Of a stretch of 64,000 nt of DNA, positions 1-8,363 are shown piece by piece. Below the pieces are notes generated by a model, which worked only from the letters and a program-made list of their open reading frames with translations, was not told the DNA's origin and did not search any database. A program made the translations under genes and the position numbers. Position 1 is the first letter of the stretch; each line of letters begins with the position of its first letter. The stretch is from Marasmitruncus massiliensis (GTDB taxonomy: Bacteria > Bacillota > Clostridia > Oscillospirales > Ruminococcaceae): assembly GCF_900186535.1 (NCBI RefSeq), contig NZ_FYDE01000005.1:62001-126000 (forward strand). The letters are read 5' to 3'.

Positions 1-1475
1 TCTCCCTGACGGCGTGCGGCGGCACAGGCGAAGCGGGAATCCCATCAGGCGCCGAAGACAACAGCACGGATGAAACATCCGGCCAGTTATCCCTCAGTGG
101 AGAAATCGGAGGCGAAATCACCATATCTGCTTATGACACCATGCAATACAAAGCATTTTTGGAGGATGCGGCAAAGCTTTTTGAGGAGAACTATCCCGGA
201 ACCAGGGTGAACGTGGAGACCTTCTCCGCCATGCCGGAAATCAAGACCTCCGGCCAGGGCGATAAAAAGATGGTCGTCGCTCAAATGCAGGACGATCCCC
301 AGGGCCGTCAGGATTATATCAACAAGGTCAACACCGCCCTGATGAGCGGCGAAGGCGCGGACATCCTTGCCATGGACGTTCTGCCCATTCATAAGTATGC
401 GGACAGCGGGCAGCTTGAAAATCTGGTGGCCTATATGGAAGCAGATCCGCAGTTCAGCCGCGCCGATTACCGGGAGAATATCCTGGACGCAATTGAATAC
501 AAAAACGGAACCTGGTTTTTGCCCATGGACTATACCTTCGATTACTACGCCTACGACAGCACCCTGCTCACCGGGGAGGCGGCTTCCGGCTTCGGAACGG
601 GCAGCGCCTTCACCTCCGGAGAGCTTGTCGCCCTGGCGGAGCCCGCCTTCGACGGAAGCTCCAGGCTGTTTAATACCCCCCACTACCAAAAAGGGAGCGG
701 CGGGGGAATGTGGGGCAATTTGCTTGCGGAAAATTACACATCCTTTGTTGATATCCAGAACAGGACTGCCAATTTTGACGACGGCAGCTTCGCTGCCCTG
801 CTGGAAACCGTGAAGCAGTACAGCGAACAGGGCTATATTTCAAAAGGCTCGACAGGACAGAAGGATGCCGGGGAAATGATACGTCAGCCTAAAGAAGCCT
901 CCGCCGACCGGTTTTTCTTCAAACCCAAAAACGCCTTCAACCTGATTTCACTCTTTACCCGTAATTTGGGCATGAGAATGAACGTCATGGCGGAGGGCGA
1001 CACCATGGCGATCGGGGATGACGATGAGATTGCGGGGATCGCCGCCGCCGCGGACGGTTCCGTCCCCTTCACCTATGAGCAGGCATATGGCGTCAACGCC
1101 AATTCGCAGAACAAGGAGACCGCGTGGGCCTTCCTGAAATTCCTGCTCAGCGAGGAAATGCAGCTGAGCACCAGCCTGAGGCCTGCGGCTCTGCCGATTT
1201 TAAACTCCGCCAGGGATAAAATGATGGAAACCAGGCTGACCAGCATGATGGAGCAGCAGGGGCAATCCCTCAACGAAGCCCAGCTCGAGGCGATTGCGGG
1301 GTACAACGAGGCCGTGGAACAGCTTTCTGATCTGATTAACGCCTATATTCTCGAGGATACAGTAATCAACGACATGATCTCCGCTGAAGTGCAGTTCTTC
1401 TTTGACGGTTCCAAGACAGCCGAAGAGGTGGCCAACGCTCTTCAGAACAAGGTGAGTCTGTATCTCAACGAATAG
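1..1475 (+). CDS. Extracellular solute-binding lipoprotein of a sugar ABC transporter (5' end cut off by window)
   Basis: The reading frame is open from base 3, so the gene starts before the window; about 490 codons are visible. The first residues read S-L-T-A-C-G-G, a lipobox, so only the signal peptide is missing and the Cys would carry the lipid anchor. The rest looks like a family 1 solute-binding protein: Asp/Glu-rich linker, an extended mixed alpha/beta body, and a stretch around 1080-1150 (AYGVNANSQNKETAWAFLKF) typical of the C-lobe of CUT1 binding proteins. The stop lies one base before the start of the first permease. It should capture a sugar or oligosaccharide outside the membrane and hand it to the two permeases that follow. 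The substrate cannot be read from sequence. Confidence 0.85.
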   Translation, partial: SLTACGGTGEAGIPSGAEDNSTDETSGQLSLSGEIGGEITISAYDTMQYKAFLEDAAKLFEENYPGTRVNVETFSAMPEIKTSGQGDKKMVVAQMQDDPQGRQDYINKVNTALMSGEGADILAMDVLPIHKYADSGQLENLVAYMEADPQFSRADYRENILDAIEYKNGTWFLPMDYTFDYYAYDSTLLTGEAASGFGTGSAFTSGELVALAEPAFDGSSRLFNTPHYQKGSGGGMWGNLLAENYTSFVDIQNRTANFDDGSFAALLETVKQYSEQGYISKGSTGQKDAGEMIRQPKEASADRFFFKPKNAFNLISLFTRNLGMRMNVMAEGDTMAIGDDDEIAGIAAAADGSVPFTYEQAYGVNANSQNKETAWAFLKFLLSEEMQLSTSLRPAALPILNSARDKMMETRLTSMMEQQGQSLNEAQLEAIAGYNEAVEQLSDLINAYILEDTVINDMISAEVQFFFDGSKTAEEVANALQNKVSLYLNE

Positions 1476-1476
1476 G

Positions 1477-2400
1477 ATGAGCAACATGGAGAAGCTACCG
1501 CCCCGAAAAAAGAATCCCCGTCCCCGCTTGAGAACCCACATGCGCGGCGCGAAAAGGCCGCCGCGCATCCCCCCCGGGGTACTGTTTCTTGCTCCCGGGC
1601 TGATTGGATTCCTCGTTTTTTACATCTGGCCGTTCTTCATTTCGCTCGGGTACGCATTTCTCAATAAGCCGGTGAACGGCTCCTTTGTCGGGCTGAAAAA
1701 CTTTTTCGACCTCTTTCATAACGCGGCCTATCGGAAAGGTCTCGGAAACACACTGCGGTTTATCGGCATCTCGGTTCCTGTCAATATGGCGCTGTCCCTG
1801 GGCACCGCCATGCTGATCCATAAAACAAAGCGGCATAAAGAGCTGTTTTCCCTGATGCTGCTTGTCCCTCTGGTGATTCCGTCCGGCTCCATGGTTTCCT
1901 TCTGGAAAGCCCTGTTCGCCTATGACGGGGCACTGAACGGCTTTTTGAACACTCTGGGGATTGCCAAAATCAACTGGCTGAACTCTCAGCTTGCGTTTTT
2001 TGTCATGGTGGTCATCTTCGTCTGGAAAAATCTTGGCTACAACATGGTTCTGTACCTGTCGGGTCTGAACAATATTCCGAAAGATACCTATGAAGCGGCC
2101 TGGGTGGACGGAGCGAAGCCATGGCAGGCGTTCCGGCACATTACCCTGCCGGGCCTCGCCCCCACCTCGGTTCTGGTCCTGATCATGTCCATTATCAACA
2201 CTTTCAAAATATTCAAGGAAATCTATCTGATCACAGGCGGGTATCCCCACGACAGCATTTATACGCTCCAGCACTTTATGAACAATATGTTTGCGTCCCT
2301 CAACTATCCGCGGCTCACAACCGCCACAACGGTTCTTGTGGTGATCGTCGCGCTGTTTACGCAAACGATGCTGCGGCTGGAAAGGAGGGCGGCTTCATGA
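1477..2400 (+). CDS. Carbohydrate ABC transporter permease, MalF/UgpA type
   Basis: A 307-residue inner-membrane permease. A basic, Pro-rich N-terminus (about residues 1-32) precedes six predicted hydrophobic segments starting with PGLIGFLVFYIWPFFISL. The cytoplasmic EAA loop that docks with the ATPase is clear near residue 206 (EAAWVDGAKPWQAFRHITLP). Length and motif fit the CUT1 MalF/UgpA group. It begins one base after the binding-protein stop and its own stop overlaps the next start (ATGA), so the genes are translationally coupled. It forms the channel half of a sugar importer. Confidence 0.9.
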   Translation: MSNMEKLPPRKKNPRPRLRTHMRGAKRPPRIPPGVLFLAPGLIGFLVFYIWPFFISLGYAFLNKPVNGSFVGLKNFFDLFHNAAYRKGLGNTLRFIGISVPVNMALSLGTAMLIHKTKRHKELFSLMLLVPLVIPSGSMVSFWKALFAYDGALNGFLNTLGIAKINWLNSQLAFFVMVVIFVWKNLGYNMVLYLSGLNNIPKDTYEAAWVDGAKPWQAFRHITLPGLAPTSVLVLIMSIINTFKIFKEIYLITGGYPHDSIYTLQHFMNNMFASLNYPRLTTATTVLVVIVALFTQTMLRLERRAAS

Positions 2401-3263
2401 GCAGGCATAAGGGGATTGCTACTGCGCTCCTGCTGTTCCTTCTTGGGTCGCTGTTTTTATTTCCGCTCATCGTCACCTTCACCAACTCTTTTATGACGGA
2501 AGCGGAGATTGCGCTGAACTATACTTCAACCCTGACCGCTTTTGATCTGGTGGACGGTATTGTGGAAAAATTCCAGCAGATCAGACTGATTCCGGAACAG
2601 GCCGGGTTCTGGCAGTACGCCGAAGTCCTGATCAAACAGCCGTCTTTCCTCGTCCTGCTGACAAATTCATTGAAAATCACCCTGCCGGTGACAGTGGGCG
2701 GCCTCGCGGTATCCCTGCTCACCGCATACGGCTTCACCATTTGGGACTGGAACTATAAGGAAGCTGTATTCGCTGTCTACATTGTGGTCATGCTCATGCC
2801 GCTTCAGGCCGTACTGGTACCCAACTACATCGTCGCCGATGCCCTTGGGATAAAGGACAGCTATCTGGCCATCATTCTGCCCGGCATTTTTTCGCCCTTT
2901 GGAGTATTCCTGATGCGGCAAAGCATGAAAGGAATCCCCGCGGCTTATCTGGAGGCTGCCCGGATAGACGGGGCGGGCAGCTGGTATATCTTCTGGTACA
3001 TCATGGTTCCCCAGCTGAAGTCTTCTGTGGCGGCGCTGCTGATGCTGACCTTCATAGAGTACTGGAATCTGGTGGAGCAGGCAGTCATTTTCATCGGCGA
3101 TTATACCAGGGAACCCCTCTCGGTTTATCTTTCCCGGATTGCAGAAGGACGGATGGGGCTGGTCTTTGCGGCATCCTGTGTATATATGTTTTTACCCTTC
3201 TGGTTTTTATTGATCGGGCAGAAGGATCTGGAAAAGGGAATCGAGCTTTCGGGAGTGAAATAA
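2397..3263 (+). CDS. Carbohydrate ABC transporter permease, MalG/UgpE type
   Basis: A 288-residue permease that pairs with the upstream one. The frame is open further upstream, but the ATG at 2397 is chosen because it follows a strong AAAGGAGGG site and gives the expected N-terminus (SRHKGIATALLLFLLGSLF). The EAA loop lies near residue 185 (EAARIDGAGSWYIFWYIMVP). An extended extracytoplasmic stretch (about residues 38-80, containing IVEKFQQIRLIPEQAGFWQY) between the first two membrane segments is longer than in short MalG proteins. It overlaps the preceding gene by 4 bases. No ATP-binding subunit follows; CUT1 systems often use a shared MsmK-type ATPase encoded elsewhere. Confidence 0.9.
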   Translation: MSRHKGIATALLLFLLGSLFLFPLIVTFTNSFMTEAEIALNYTSTLTAFDLVDGIVEKFQQIRLIPEQAGFWQYAEVLIKQPSFLVLLTNSLKITLPVTVGGLAVSLLTAYGFTIWDWNYKEAVFAVYIVVMLMPLQAVLVPNYIVADALGIKDSYLAIILPGIFSPFGVFLMRQSMKGIPAAYLEAARIDGAGSWYIFWYIMVPQLKSSVAALLMLTFIEYWNLVEQAVIFIGDYTREPLSVYLSRIAEGRMGLVFAASCVYMFLPFWFLLIGQKDLEKGIELSGVK

Positions 3264-3264
3264 G

Positions 3265-4722
3265 ATGAAACAACAGAACCAGGCCGGCATATCGGCTTCA
3301 CGATACCGTATCGTCCAAAGGCGTGTTCCGGCTCCGTCAGGCCGGCCGGCAGCAACACAGGCTCTGTCTCCGGCAGTAAAAAGAGATTATAAAAAAATCG
3401 TTGGTGCCGTCTTTTTAGCAGTTCTCTTTCTTCTGATTTTTTTCTCCAAAACCATTTACAGCTACAATCTGCCTGCCGTAACAGCTGTAAATCCGGAGAA
3501 CGGCAGGCTGAGCAAGCTGGAGATGAGTACCGGCATCGCAAACTTTGCGGAAGTCGAAACTATCTATGCGGCCGCAGGCGGCAAGGTGGAAGAGGTCTGC
3601 GTCAAAGAGGGGGACAAAGTCAGCAAGGGTCAGGCGCTCTACCGGCTCAGCTTCGACCGGGAGGAAGCGGACCGCAAGCTGCGGGAAATTCAAAACAGCC
3701 GCAGCAGGCTATACAACGATATACAGGGGATCAACTTAAAACTGGAGAAATTAAAACGGTACATGAACGATCTTTCCGGCGAAACCTATGAGGACGAAGC
3801 TTCAAGCTATGAACTGGATGCTTTGGCGATTGATATCCGTGAAGCCCGGGCGGAATTGGAGGCTGTGCGGGAACGTTACGATGAGGATGAGGCCACGGAG
3901 CTTGAAGTGGACAAAGCCCGGTACAACCTGCAAAGCCTGTATCTGAAACGTGACGAACTGGAGCGAAAAGCGAAAGAAACGATAGCGGAACAGGAAAAGG
4001 ACCGGGAAACCAGACAAAAGGATTACGAATCGGATATCGCCGCTCTGGAGCTGGACCTGAAGGCGAAACAGATCGACCTGAACAACCTGGTTTTACAGGA
4101 GGAGCCTTATCAAAAAGCCCTGGCGGATTTTGAAACCTATGCCACGATTGCCGCTCCGGAGGACGGCACAGTCGTCTCTCTGCCCGTACAAAAGGGGGAA
4201 GCCATTCATGAGGAACAGCTTCTTGCTTCTGTCGGCGCGGGCGGCGCATTTGAAATTGAATGCGATCTGTCTCTGGATAACAACTTCGTCATTGCAGGCG
4301 ACTCCGTTGAACTGTCTAATGCCTCCCATGCGCTGGAGGGGACTGTCGTCAAGGTGACCCCGGCCGCTCAGGGGAAAACGGTCACGATTGCGGTCAATTC
4401 TGATGGGATCACGGCAGGCGAGACATTCGATATTACCTTTCAAAAGGACAGTGACACCACCTATGTGCTGGTGCCGAACGGGGCGCTCAATCAGGATAAC
4501 GACGGTTATTTCTTAAATCAGATCAAACGGCGGGACGGCATTTTAGGGGAGGAATACTATCTTGAACGGCTGGATGTTTACATCGGGGATTCAGACTCCG
4601 AAAACACCGCTATTCTCCAGGGAATTACCTTCTTTGAGCCCATTGCGTTGATCAGCGACCAGCCGATTGCGCCGGGTGACGTCATATCCGTATCGAATGT
4701 GGGTGATTTCTTTGAGAAGTAA
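3265..4722 (+). CDS. HlyD/MacA-like membrane fusion (adaptor) protein
   Basis: A 485-residue protein with one N-terminal membrane anchor (about residues 37-56, VGAVFLAVLFLLIFFSKTIY), a biotinyl-lipoyl half motif (VEEVCVKEGDKVSKGQALYR, about 111-130), a long charged coiled coil (about 136-285, rich in Lys/Glu/Arg) and the second lipoyl half (IAAPEDGTVVSLPVQKGEAI, about 294-313), followed by a beta-barrel region. This is the architecture of periplasmic adaptor proteins of MacAB/HlyD exporters. In a Gram-positive cell it would sit outside the membrane, bound to an ABC permease. It starts 2 bases after the sugar permease stop, so it belongs to the same operon, an unusual companion for a sugar importer. 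The substrate is unknown. Confidence 0.85.
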   Translation: MKQQNQAGISASRYRIVQRRVPAPSGRPAATQALSPAVKRDYKKIVGAVFLAVLFLLIFFSKTIYSYNLPAVTAVNPENGRLSKLEMSTGIANFAEVETIYAAAGGKVEEVCVKEGDKVSKGQALYRLSFDREEADRKLREIQNSRSRLYNDIQGINLKLEKLKRYMNDLSGETYEDEASSYELDALAIDIREARAELEAVRERYDEDEATELEVDKARYNLQSLYLKRDELERKAKETIAEQEKDRETRQKDYESDIAALELDLKAKQIDLNNLVLQEEPYQKALADFETYATIAAPEDGTVVSLPVQKGEAIHEEQLLASVGAGGAFEIECDLSLDNNFVIAGDSVELSNASHALEGTVVKVTPAAQGKTVTIAVNSDGITAGETFDITFQKDSDTTYVLVPNGALNQDNDGYFLNQIKRRDGILGEEYYLERLDVYIGDSDSENTAILQGITFFEPIALISDQPIAPGDVISVSNVGDFFEK

Positions 4723-5815
4723 GAGAAATATAATGGTTCTGATTGTAATTTCTTTTTTACTGGCTGCCCTGTTTGCCCTGTCTGAACTTTCAAAACGTGA
4801 GCAATACCGGGGCCTTCTGCTGGTGACACCGTCAGGTCCGGCAGAGCCGGGACTCACGCCCGAAAAGCTGGATCTTTTTTCAGAGGAAGAATTCCTGCTC
4901 ACATATGAGCTTCGGCAGCCCGCTGAGGCGCAGGCTGTCCAGTCCAAACATCCGGTCACCATCGTGGGCACCAACAGCCGTTACGCGGATGTGCTGGGAT
5001 ACATCCCATTAGACGGCGGTTTCTTTACCCAAACCGCTCAAAACGAAAAAAGCAGGCATGCCGTATTAAACGAAGCCGCGGCCTGCCAGCTGTTTGGCAG
5101 CATTCGCATTTCCGGGAATACGATCAGGCTGAACGATCAAACCTGGCTGATCACAGGAGTGATCCGCGACCAGGAGCCAGAAAATGCCAACATCTATGTT
5201 CCGGCCAGTGTCTTGGGCGGGCAGGCGGATACGCTGATGGTCCTGATGGACGACGGCATTTTTACACAAGCATATGTGAAAAGTGCCTTAAAAAGCATCG
5301 GGATTCATGAGGGCGGTTACGACTTTATCAATCTCTCCAAATCGGCCTCTGCGTTTGGCGAGCGGTTTTCCGTGGCCTGGGAATTCACTCTGCTTTCAGT
5401 GATGCTCACAGTTGTCCTTGGTCTTTTCGGATGGCTGCGGCTAAACCTGTCCTGTTACCGCTTACGGATGCGGGAGCTCTATTTGCGCGAATTGTTCCTC
5501 GCCTATCGTGCGGATTTTCTGAAAACCGCAGGCGGATGCCTGCTGCTGGCGGCAGGCATTTGGGGCATGCTCATGCTTTCATTGCAGATTCTGGAAACCT
5601 GCCTTGGCTGGCAGGAACTTGCACCCATCACAGGAACACTGCTTGCGGAAGAGTTCGGACAAAAGCTCAAGTGGCTGCAATATTACCAGTGGGTTGACCT
5701 GGCTCTATTTTGGACATGCATAGGTTTGGTTGTTCTTTGCCTGATCGGCGTCCTGTTTTCGCGGAAACGGGAAAGACTGAAGGCAACAACTGTGCAAAGT
5801 GATCTATCCGTTTAA
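4697..5815 (+). CDS. FtsX/MacB-like ABC transporter permease
   Basis: About 372 residues. One membrane segment near the N-terminus (MVLIVISFLLAALFALSEL), a large extracytoplasmic domain of roughly 190 residues, then three membrane segments near residues 225-250, 275-300 and 335-355: the FtsX/MacB permease layout. The start is uncertain. ATG 4697 overlaps the adaptor gene by 26 bases and has no clear ribosome site; TTG 4712 and ATG 4733 are alternatives that keep the first membrane segment. The last 12 bases overlap tail-to-tail with the SDR gene on the other strand, so the operon ends here without its own ATPase. It probably forms an export or mechanotransmission complex with the preceding adaptor. 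Confidence 0.75.
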   Translation: MWVISLRSKRNIMVLIVISFLLAALFALSELSKREQYRGLLLVTPSGPAEPGLTPEKLDLFSEEEFLLTYELRQPAEAQAVQSKHPVTIVGTNSRYADVLGYIPLDGGFFTQTAQNEKSRHAVLNEAAACQLFGSIRISGNTIRLNDQTWLITGVIRDQEPENANIYVPASVLGGQADTLMVLMDDGIFTQAYVKSALKSIGIHEGGYDFINLSKSASAFGERFSVAWEFTLLSVMLTVVLGLFGWLRLNLSCYRLRMRELYLRELFLAYRADFLKTAGGCLLLAAGIWGMLMLSLQILETCLGWQELAPITGTLLAEEFGQKLKWLQYYQWVDLALFWTCIGLVVLCLIGVLFSRKRERLKATTVQSDLSV

Positions 5816-6508
5816 TTTCCAGCCGAAATCATTGTGGTAAATCATCTGATGGGTCATACCGCCGTCGATGCAGATGTTTTCTCCGGTAATGAAACCGGCT
5901 TTTTCGGAACAGAGATACAGCACCATATTGGCAATATCAAGCGGAGTTCCGACGCGGCCGGCCGGCTGCTGCTCTGCATCAGGGCCACTATATTGCGTAT
6001 ACTGCGTATCAATCCAGCCGGGTGAGATTGAATTGACGCGCACCTTTCCGGTCAGGCTGACTGCCAGCGCATGGGTCAGGGCGGCAATGCCGCCCTTTGC
6101 GGCGGTATAGCTTTCCGTGAACGGCTGGCTCATGCGGTCGCGGCTGGAGGAAATGTTCACAATGCTGGCTCCTGCGGCAAAATGCTCCAGAAATAACCTG
6201 GTCAGCATATACGGCGCCGTCACCCCGACGCGCAGCGCATAATTGAATTCGTCATAGGTGCATGTGTCGATTCCTTTGAACAGCGGCATGGCATTGTTGA
6301 TGAGATAATCCACACGGCCATACTCTGCAATCACCTGATCCGCGAAGTTCCTCAGCGTCTGTTCGTCGCCTAAATTCCCCTGAAAGTAAGCATTCTCCTT
6401 GAGGTCGATTACGCAGACATGTGCGCCGTTTTTCTCAAATTCTTCACAGATGCATCTCCCGATCCCGCCTGCGCCGCCGGTCACGACGGCAACCTTATTT
6501 TGAAACAT
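5804..6508 (-). CDS. Short-chain dehydrogenase/reductase (SDR)
   Basis: A 234-residue classical SDR, a cytoplasmic NAD(P)(H)-dependent oxidoreductase. The Rossmann glycine motif TGGAGGIG lies at about residues 10-17, the NNA motif (LINNAMP) near 90, catalytic Ser in NISSSRDR near 119, and the Y-x3-K pair in SYTAAKGG near 134. The C-terminus ITGENICIDGG is the usual SDR nucleotide-site loop. The acidic residue after strand 2 (CVIDLKE) suggests NAD rather than NADP. The substrate is not identifiable. AAAGGGGATTGCG precedes the ATG. It lies 40 bases after the DUF362 gene and is probably co-transcribed with it. Confidence 0.88.
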   Translation of the reverse strand: MFQNKVAVVTGGAGGIGRCICEEFEKNGAHVCVIDLKENAYFQGNLGDEQTLRNFADQVIAEYGRVDYLINNAMPLFKGIDTCTYDEFNYALRVGVTAPYMLTRLFLEHFAAGASIVNISSSRDRMSQPFTESYTAAKGGIAALTHALAVSLTGKVRVNSISPGWIDTQYTQYSGPDAEQQPAGRVGTPLDIANMVLYLCSEKAGFITGENICIDGGMTHQMIYHNDFGWKLNG

Positions 6509-6548
6509 CGCAATCCCCTTTCAACAATGATCCGGTTTTATACCCCAT

Positions 6549-7682
6549 CTATTTGACTACGATCAACTCATAGTTTCGAGTACCCAAACCGATTTTCTCC
6601 GCGTGCTCCAAACAGGTGCGCCATTCGGACTCAGGCGCAGAGTTGACAAAGTGGTCATGATGGTCAACAAAACCGGCTTTTTTCATATTGTCAAACAGTT
6701 GGCTGCCCGGAAGCGGCTGAGCGTTCAGACAGGCGTCTGCACAGGCTTGATCGAGCGCCAGCGGATCAAAGGATGCAAACATACCCAAATCAGGCAGAAT
6801 AGGCGCATCGTTTTCTCCGTGACAGTCACAGTTGGGGGACACGTCCACCACCAGGGAAATGTGGAAGCTGGGGCGGCCGTCCACTACCGCCTTGGTATAT
6901 TCCGCCATGCGGCAGTTCAGCAGCTCGTTTACGGCGTTGTTGTCGAACGCGATCGCGTCAAAATTACACGCGCCCAGACAGCGTCCGCAGCCAACGCAGT
7001 TTTCCTGATTGACCGTCATCTTTTTGCGGGCGGTATCAAACATCAGGCCGTCGTTGGCACACTCCTTTTGGCATCTGCGGCAGCCCCGGCACCGGTCCCG
7101 GTCGATATGCGGCTTCCCGTTGCTGTGCTGTTCCTTCTTTCCGGCGCGGGAACCGCAGCCCATGCCGATGTTTTTGATGGTACCGCCAAAACCGGTCATT
7201 TCATGCCCTTTGAAATGGGTCAGGCTGATAAACACATCCGCATCCATGATGGCCCGGCCGATCTTGGCCTCCTTCACATATTCGCCCCCCTCTACGGGTA
7301 CCGCGACATCGTCGGTGCCCTTCAGCCCGTCACCGATCAGGATAGGACAGCCCACTGTCAGCGGTGTAAAGCCGTTTTCCCATGCACATGCCAAATGTTC
7401 CAGAGCATTTTTCCGGCTGCCGGGATACATTGTGTTGCAGTCGGTCAAAAAAGGCTTGCCGCCCAGTCCCTTCACCACGTCAGCCACTGCCCTGGCATAA
7501 TTGGGCCGGAGATAGCTGATATTTCCCAGCTCGCCAAAATGTAATTTAATGGCGACGAACTTGCCATCCATGTCGATCTGCCCAATTCCGGCTGCTTTTA
7601 TCAGCTTTTTAAGTTTCGTTGGCAGCCCGTCTCCAAAAGCCACTGTACGGAAATCTGTAAAATAGACCTTTGCTTCTTCCAT
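6549..7682 (-). CDS. DUF362 protein with two [4Fe-4S] clusters
   Basis: A 377-residue cytoplasmic protein. The N-terminal two-thirds is the DUF362 domain (KLHFGELGNISYLRP, FLTDCNTMYPGSR, VFISLTHFKGHEMTGFGGTI). A bacterial-ferredoxin insert follows with two four-Cys motifs, CRGCRRCQKEC and CVGCGRCLGAC, each ending in the extra Cys typical of 4Fe-4S sites. A C-terminal DUF362 segment (DVSPNCDCHGENDAPILPDL) closes it. The family has no settled reaction; the clusters imply electron transfer. It is read from a MerR-type promoter at 7785-7815 and followed by the SDR gene, which suggests a stress- or ligand-inducible redox pair. Confidence 0.88.
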   Translation of the reverse strand: MEEAKVYFTDFRTVAFGDGLPTKLKKLIKAAGIGQIDMDGKFVAIKLHFGELGNISYLRPNYARAVADVVKGLGGKPFLTDCNTMYPGSRKNALEHLACAWENGFTPLTVGCPILIGDGLKGTDDVAVPVEGGEYVKEAKIGRAIMDADVFISLTHFKGHEMTGFGGTIKNIGMGCGSRAGKKEQHSNGKPHIDRDRCRGCRRCQKECANDGLMFDTARKKMTVNQENCVGCGRCLGACNFDAIAFDNNAVNELLNCRMAEYTKAVVDGRPSFHISLVVDVSPNCDCHGENDAPILPDLGMFASFDPLALDQACADACLNAQPLPGSQLFDNMKKAGFVDHHDHFVNSAPESEWRTCLEHAEKIGLGTRNYELIVVK

Positions 7683-7784
7683 TTTTTGTTTGCTCCTTTT
7701 AAATTACTCCCTACCCAGATAGGGCGCGGTTCGGTGTGCCTGACTGAGCCGCACATTCGCAGGACTCGCCACACCTTCAATAGA

Positions 7785-7815
7785 ATTATACACGTTGGTG
7801 TAAACTTCAAGTCAA
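7785..7815 (-). promoter_or_regulatory. MerR-type promoter of the DUF362-SDR operon (19-bp spacer)
   Basis: On the minus strand: -35 TTGACT (7810-7815), 19-bp spacer (7791-7809), -10 TATAAT (7785-7790). Both hexamers are near consensus but the spacer is 2 bp too long, the hallmark of promoters untwisted by MerR-family activators. The spacer carries a partly symmetric TTGAAGT-TT-ACACCAA. Confidence 0.65.
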
Positions 7816-7883
7816 GAGTAAAATAAAAAGCTTGTCCATTCATTTTTTATGTTTAGATTTAATACATTTTTTCACAGAAAAGC

Positions 7884-7914
7884 TTGACTTAGAGTGAACT
7901 CCAAATGCTATACT
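7884..7914 (+). promoter_or_regulatory. MerR-type promoter/operator of the merR-AKR operon (19-bp spacer)
   Basis: -35 TTGACT (7884-7889), 19-bp spacer (7890-7908), -10 TATACT (7909-7914). The dyad TTAGAGT-GA-ACTCCAA (7889-7904) lies in the spacer, as expected for a MerR dimer site. It is divergent from the 7785-7815 promoter, with 68 bp between the two -35 boxes. Confidence 0.7.
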
Positions 7915-7938
7915 ACACATATTCGGGAGGGGCAAAAA

Positions 7939-8325
7939 ATGACAATTACAGAAGTAAGTAAACAATATGGCCTTTCGCAGGATACGCTCCGTTATTATGA
8001 ACGAATCGGATTGATCCCCAGTGTGCATCGCAATTCAAGTGGAATCAGGGACTATGCTGAGGAAGATTGTAACTGGATCGACTTTATCAAATGCCTGAGG
8101 AGTGCAGGCCTTCCAATCGAAGCGTTAATTGAGTATGTTACGCTTTTCCAGCAGGGCGATACGACTGTTGAGGCCAGAAAGAGGCTCCTGATCGAGCAGC
8201 GAAAGCAGCTGATGGCAAAAATAGAAGATATGCAAAAAACGATGGATCGCCTGAATTACAAAATAGAAAGCTATGAACAGGTCATCATAAAAAAAGAGAA
8301 AAAACTGAAAGCGTTCCATGTGTAG
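7939..8325 (+). CDS. MerR-family transcriptional regulator
   Basis: A 128-residue regulator with an N-terminal winged helix (TITEVSKQYGLSQDTLRYYE, residues 2-21) and the RYYERIGLIP signature. A dimerisation coiled coil follows (about 80-120). There is no conserved Cys cluster near the C-terminus, so it does not look like a metal sensor; it resembles the subgroup next to aldo/keto reductases in Firmicutes. The ATG at 7939 is chosen over upstream in-frame codons because GGGAGGGG lies 8 bases before it and the promoter ends at 7914. It probably autoregulates and controls both divergent operons. Confidence 0.9.
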   Translation: MTITEVSKQYGLSQDTLRYYERIGLIPSVHRNSSGIRDYAEEDCNWIDFIKCLRSAGLPIEALIEYVTLFQQGDTTVEARKRLLIEQRKQLMAKIEDMQKTMDRLNYKIESYEQVIIKKEKKLKAFHV

Positions 8326-8363
8326 ATGCAGGCATATAAATAGATATAAAGGCGGTGGAAATT

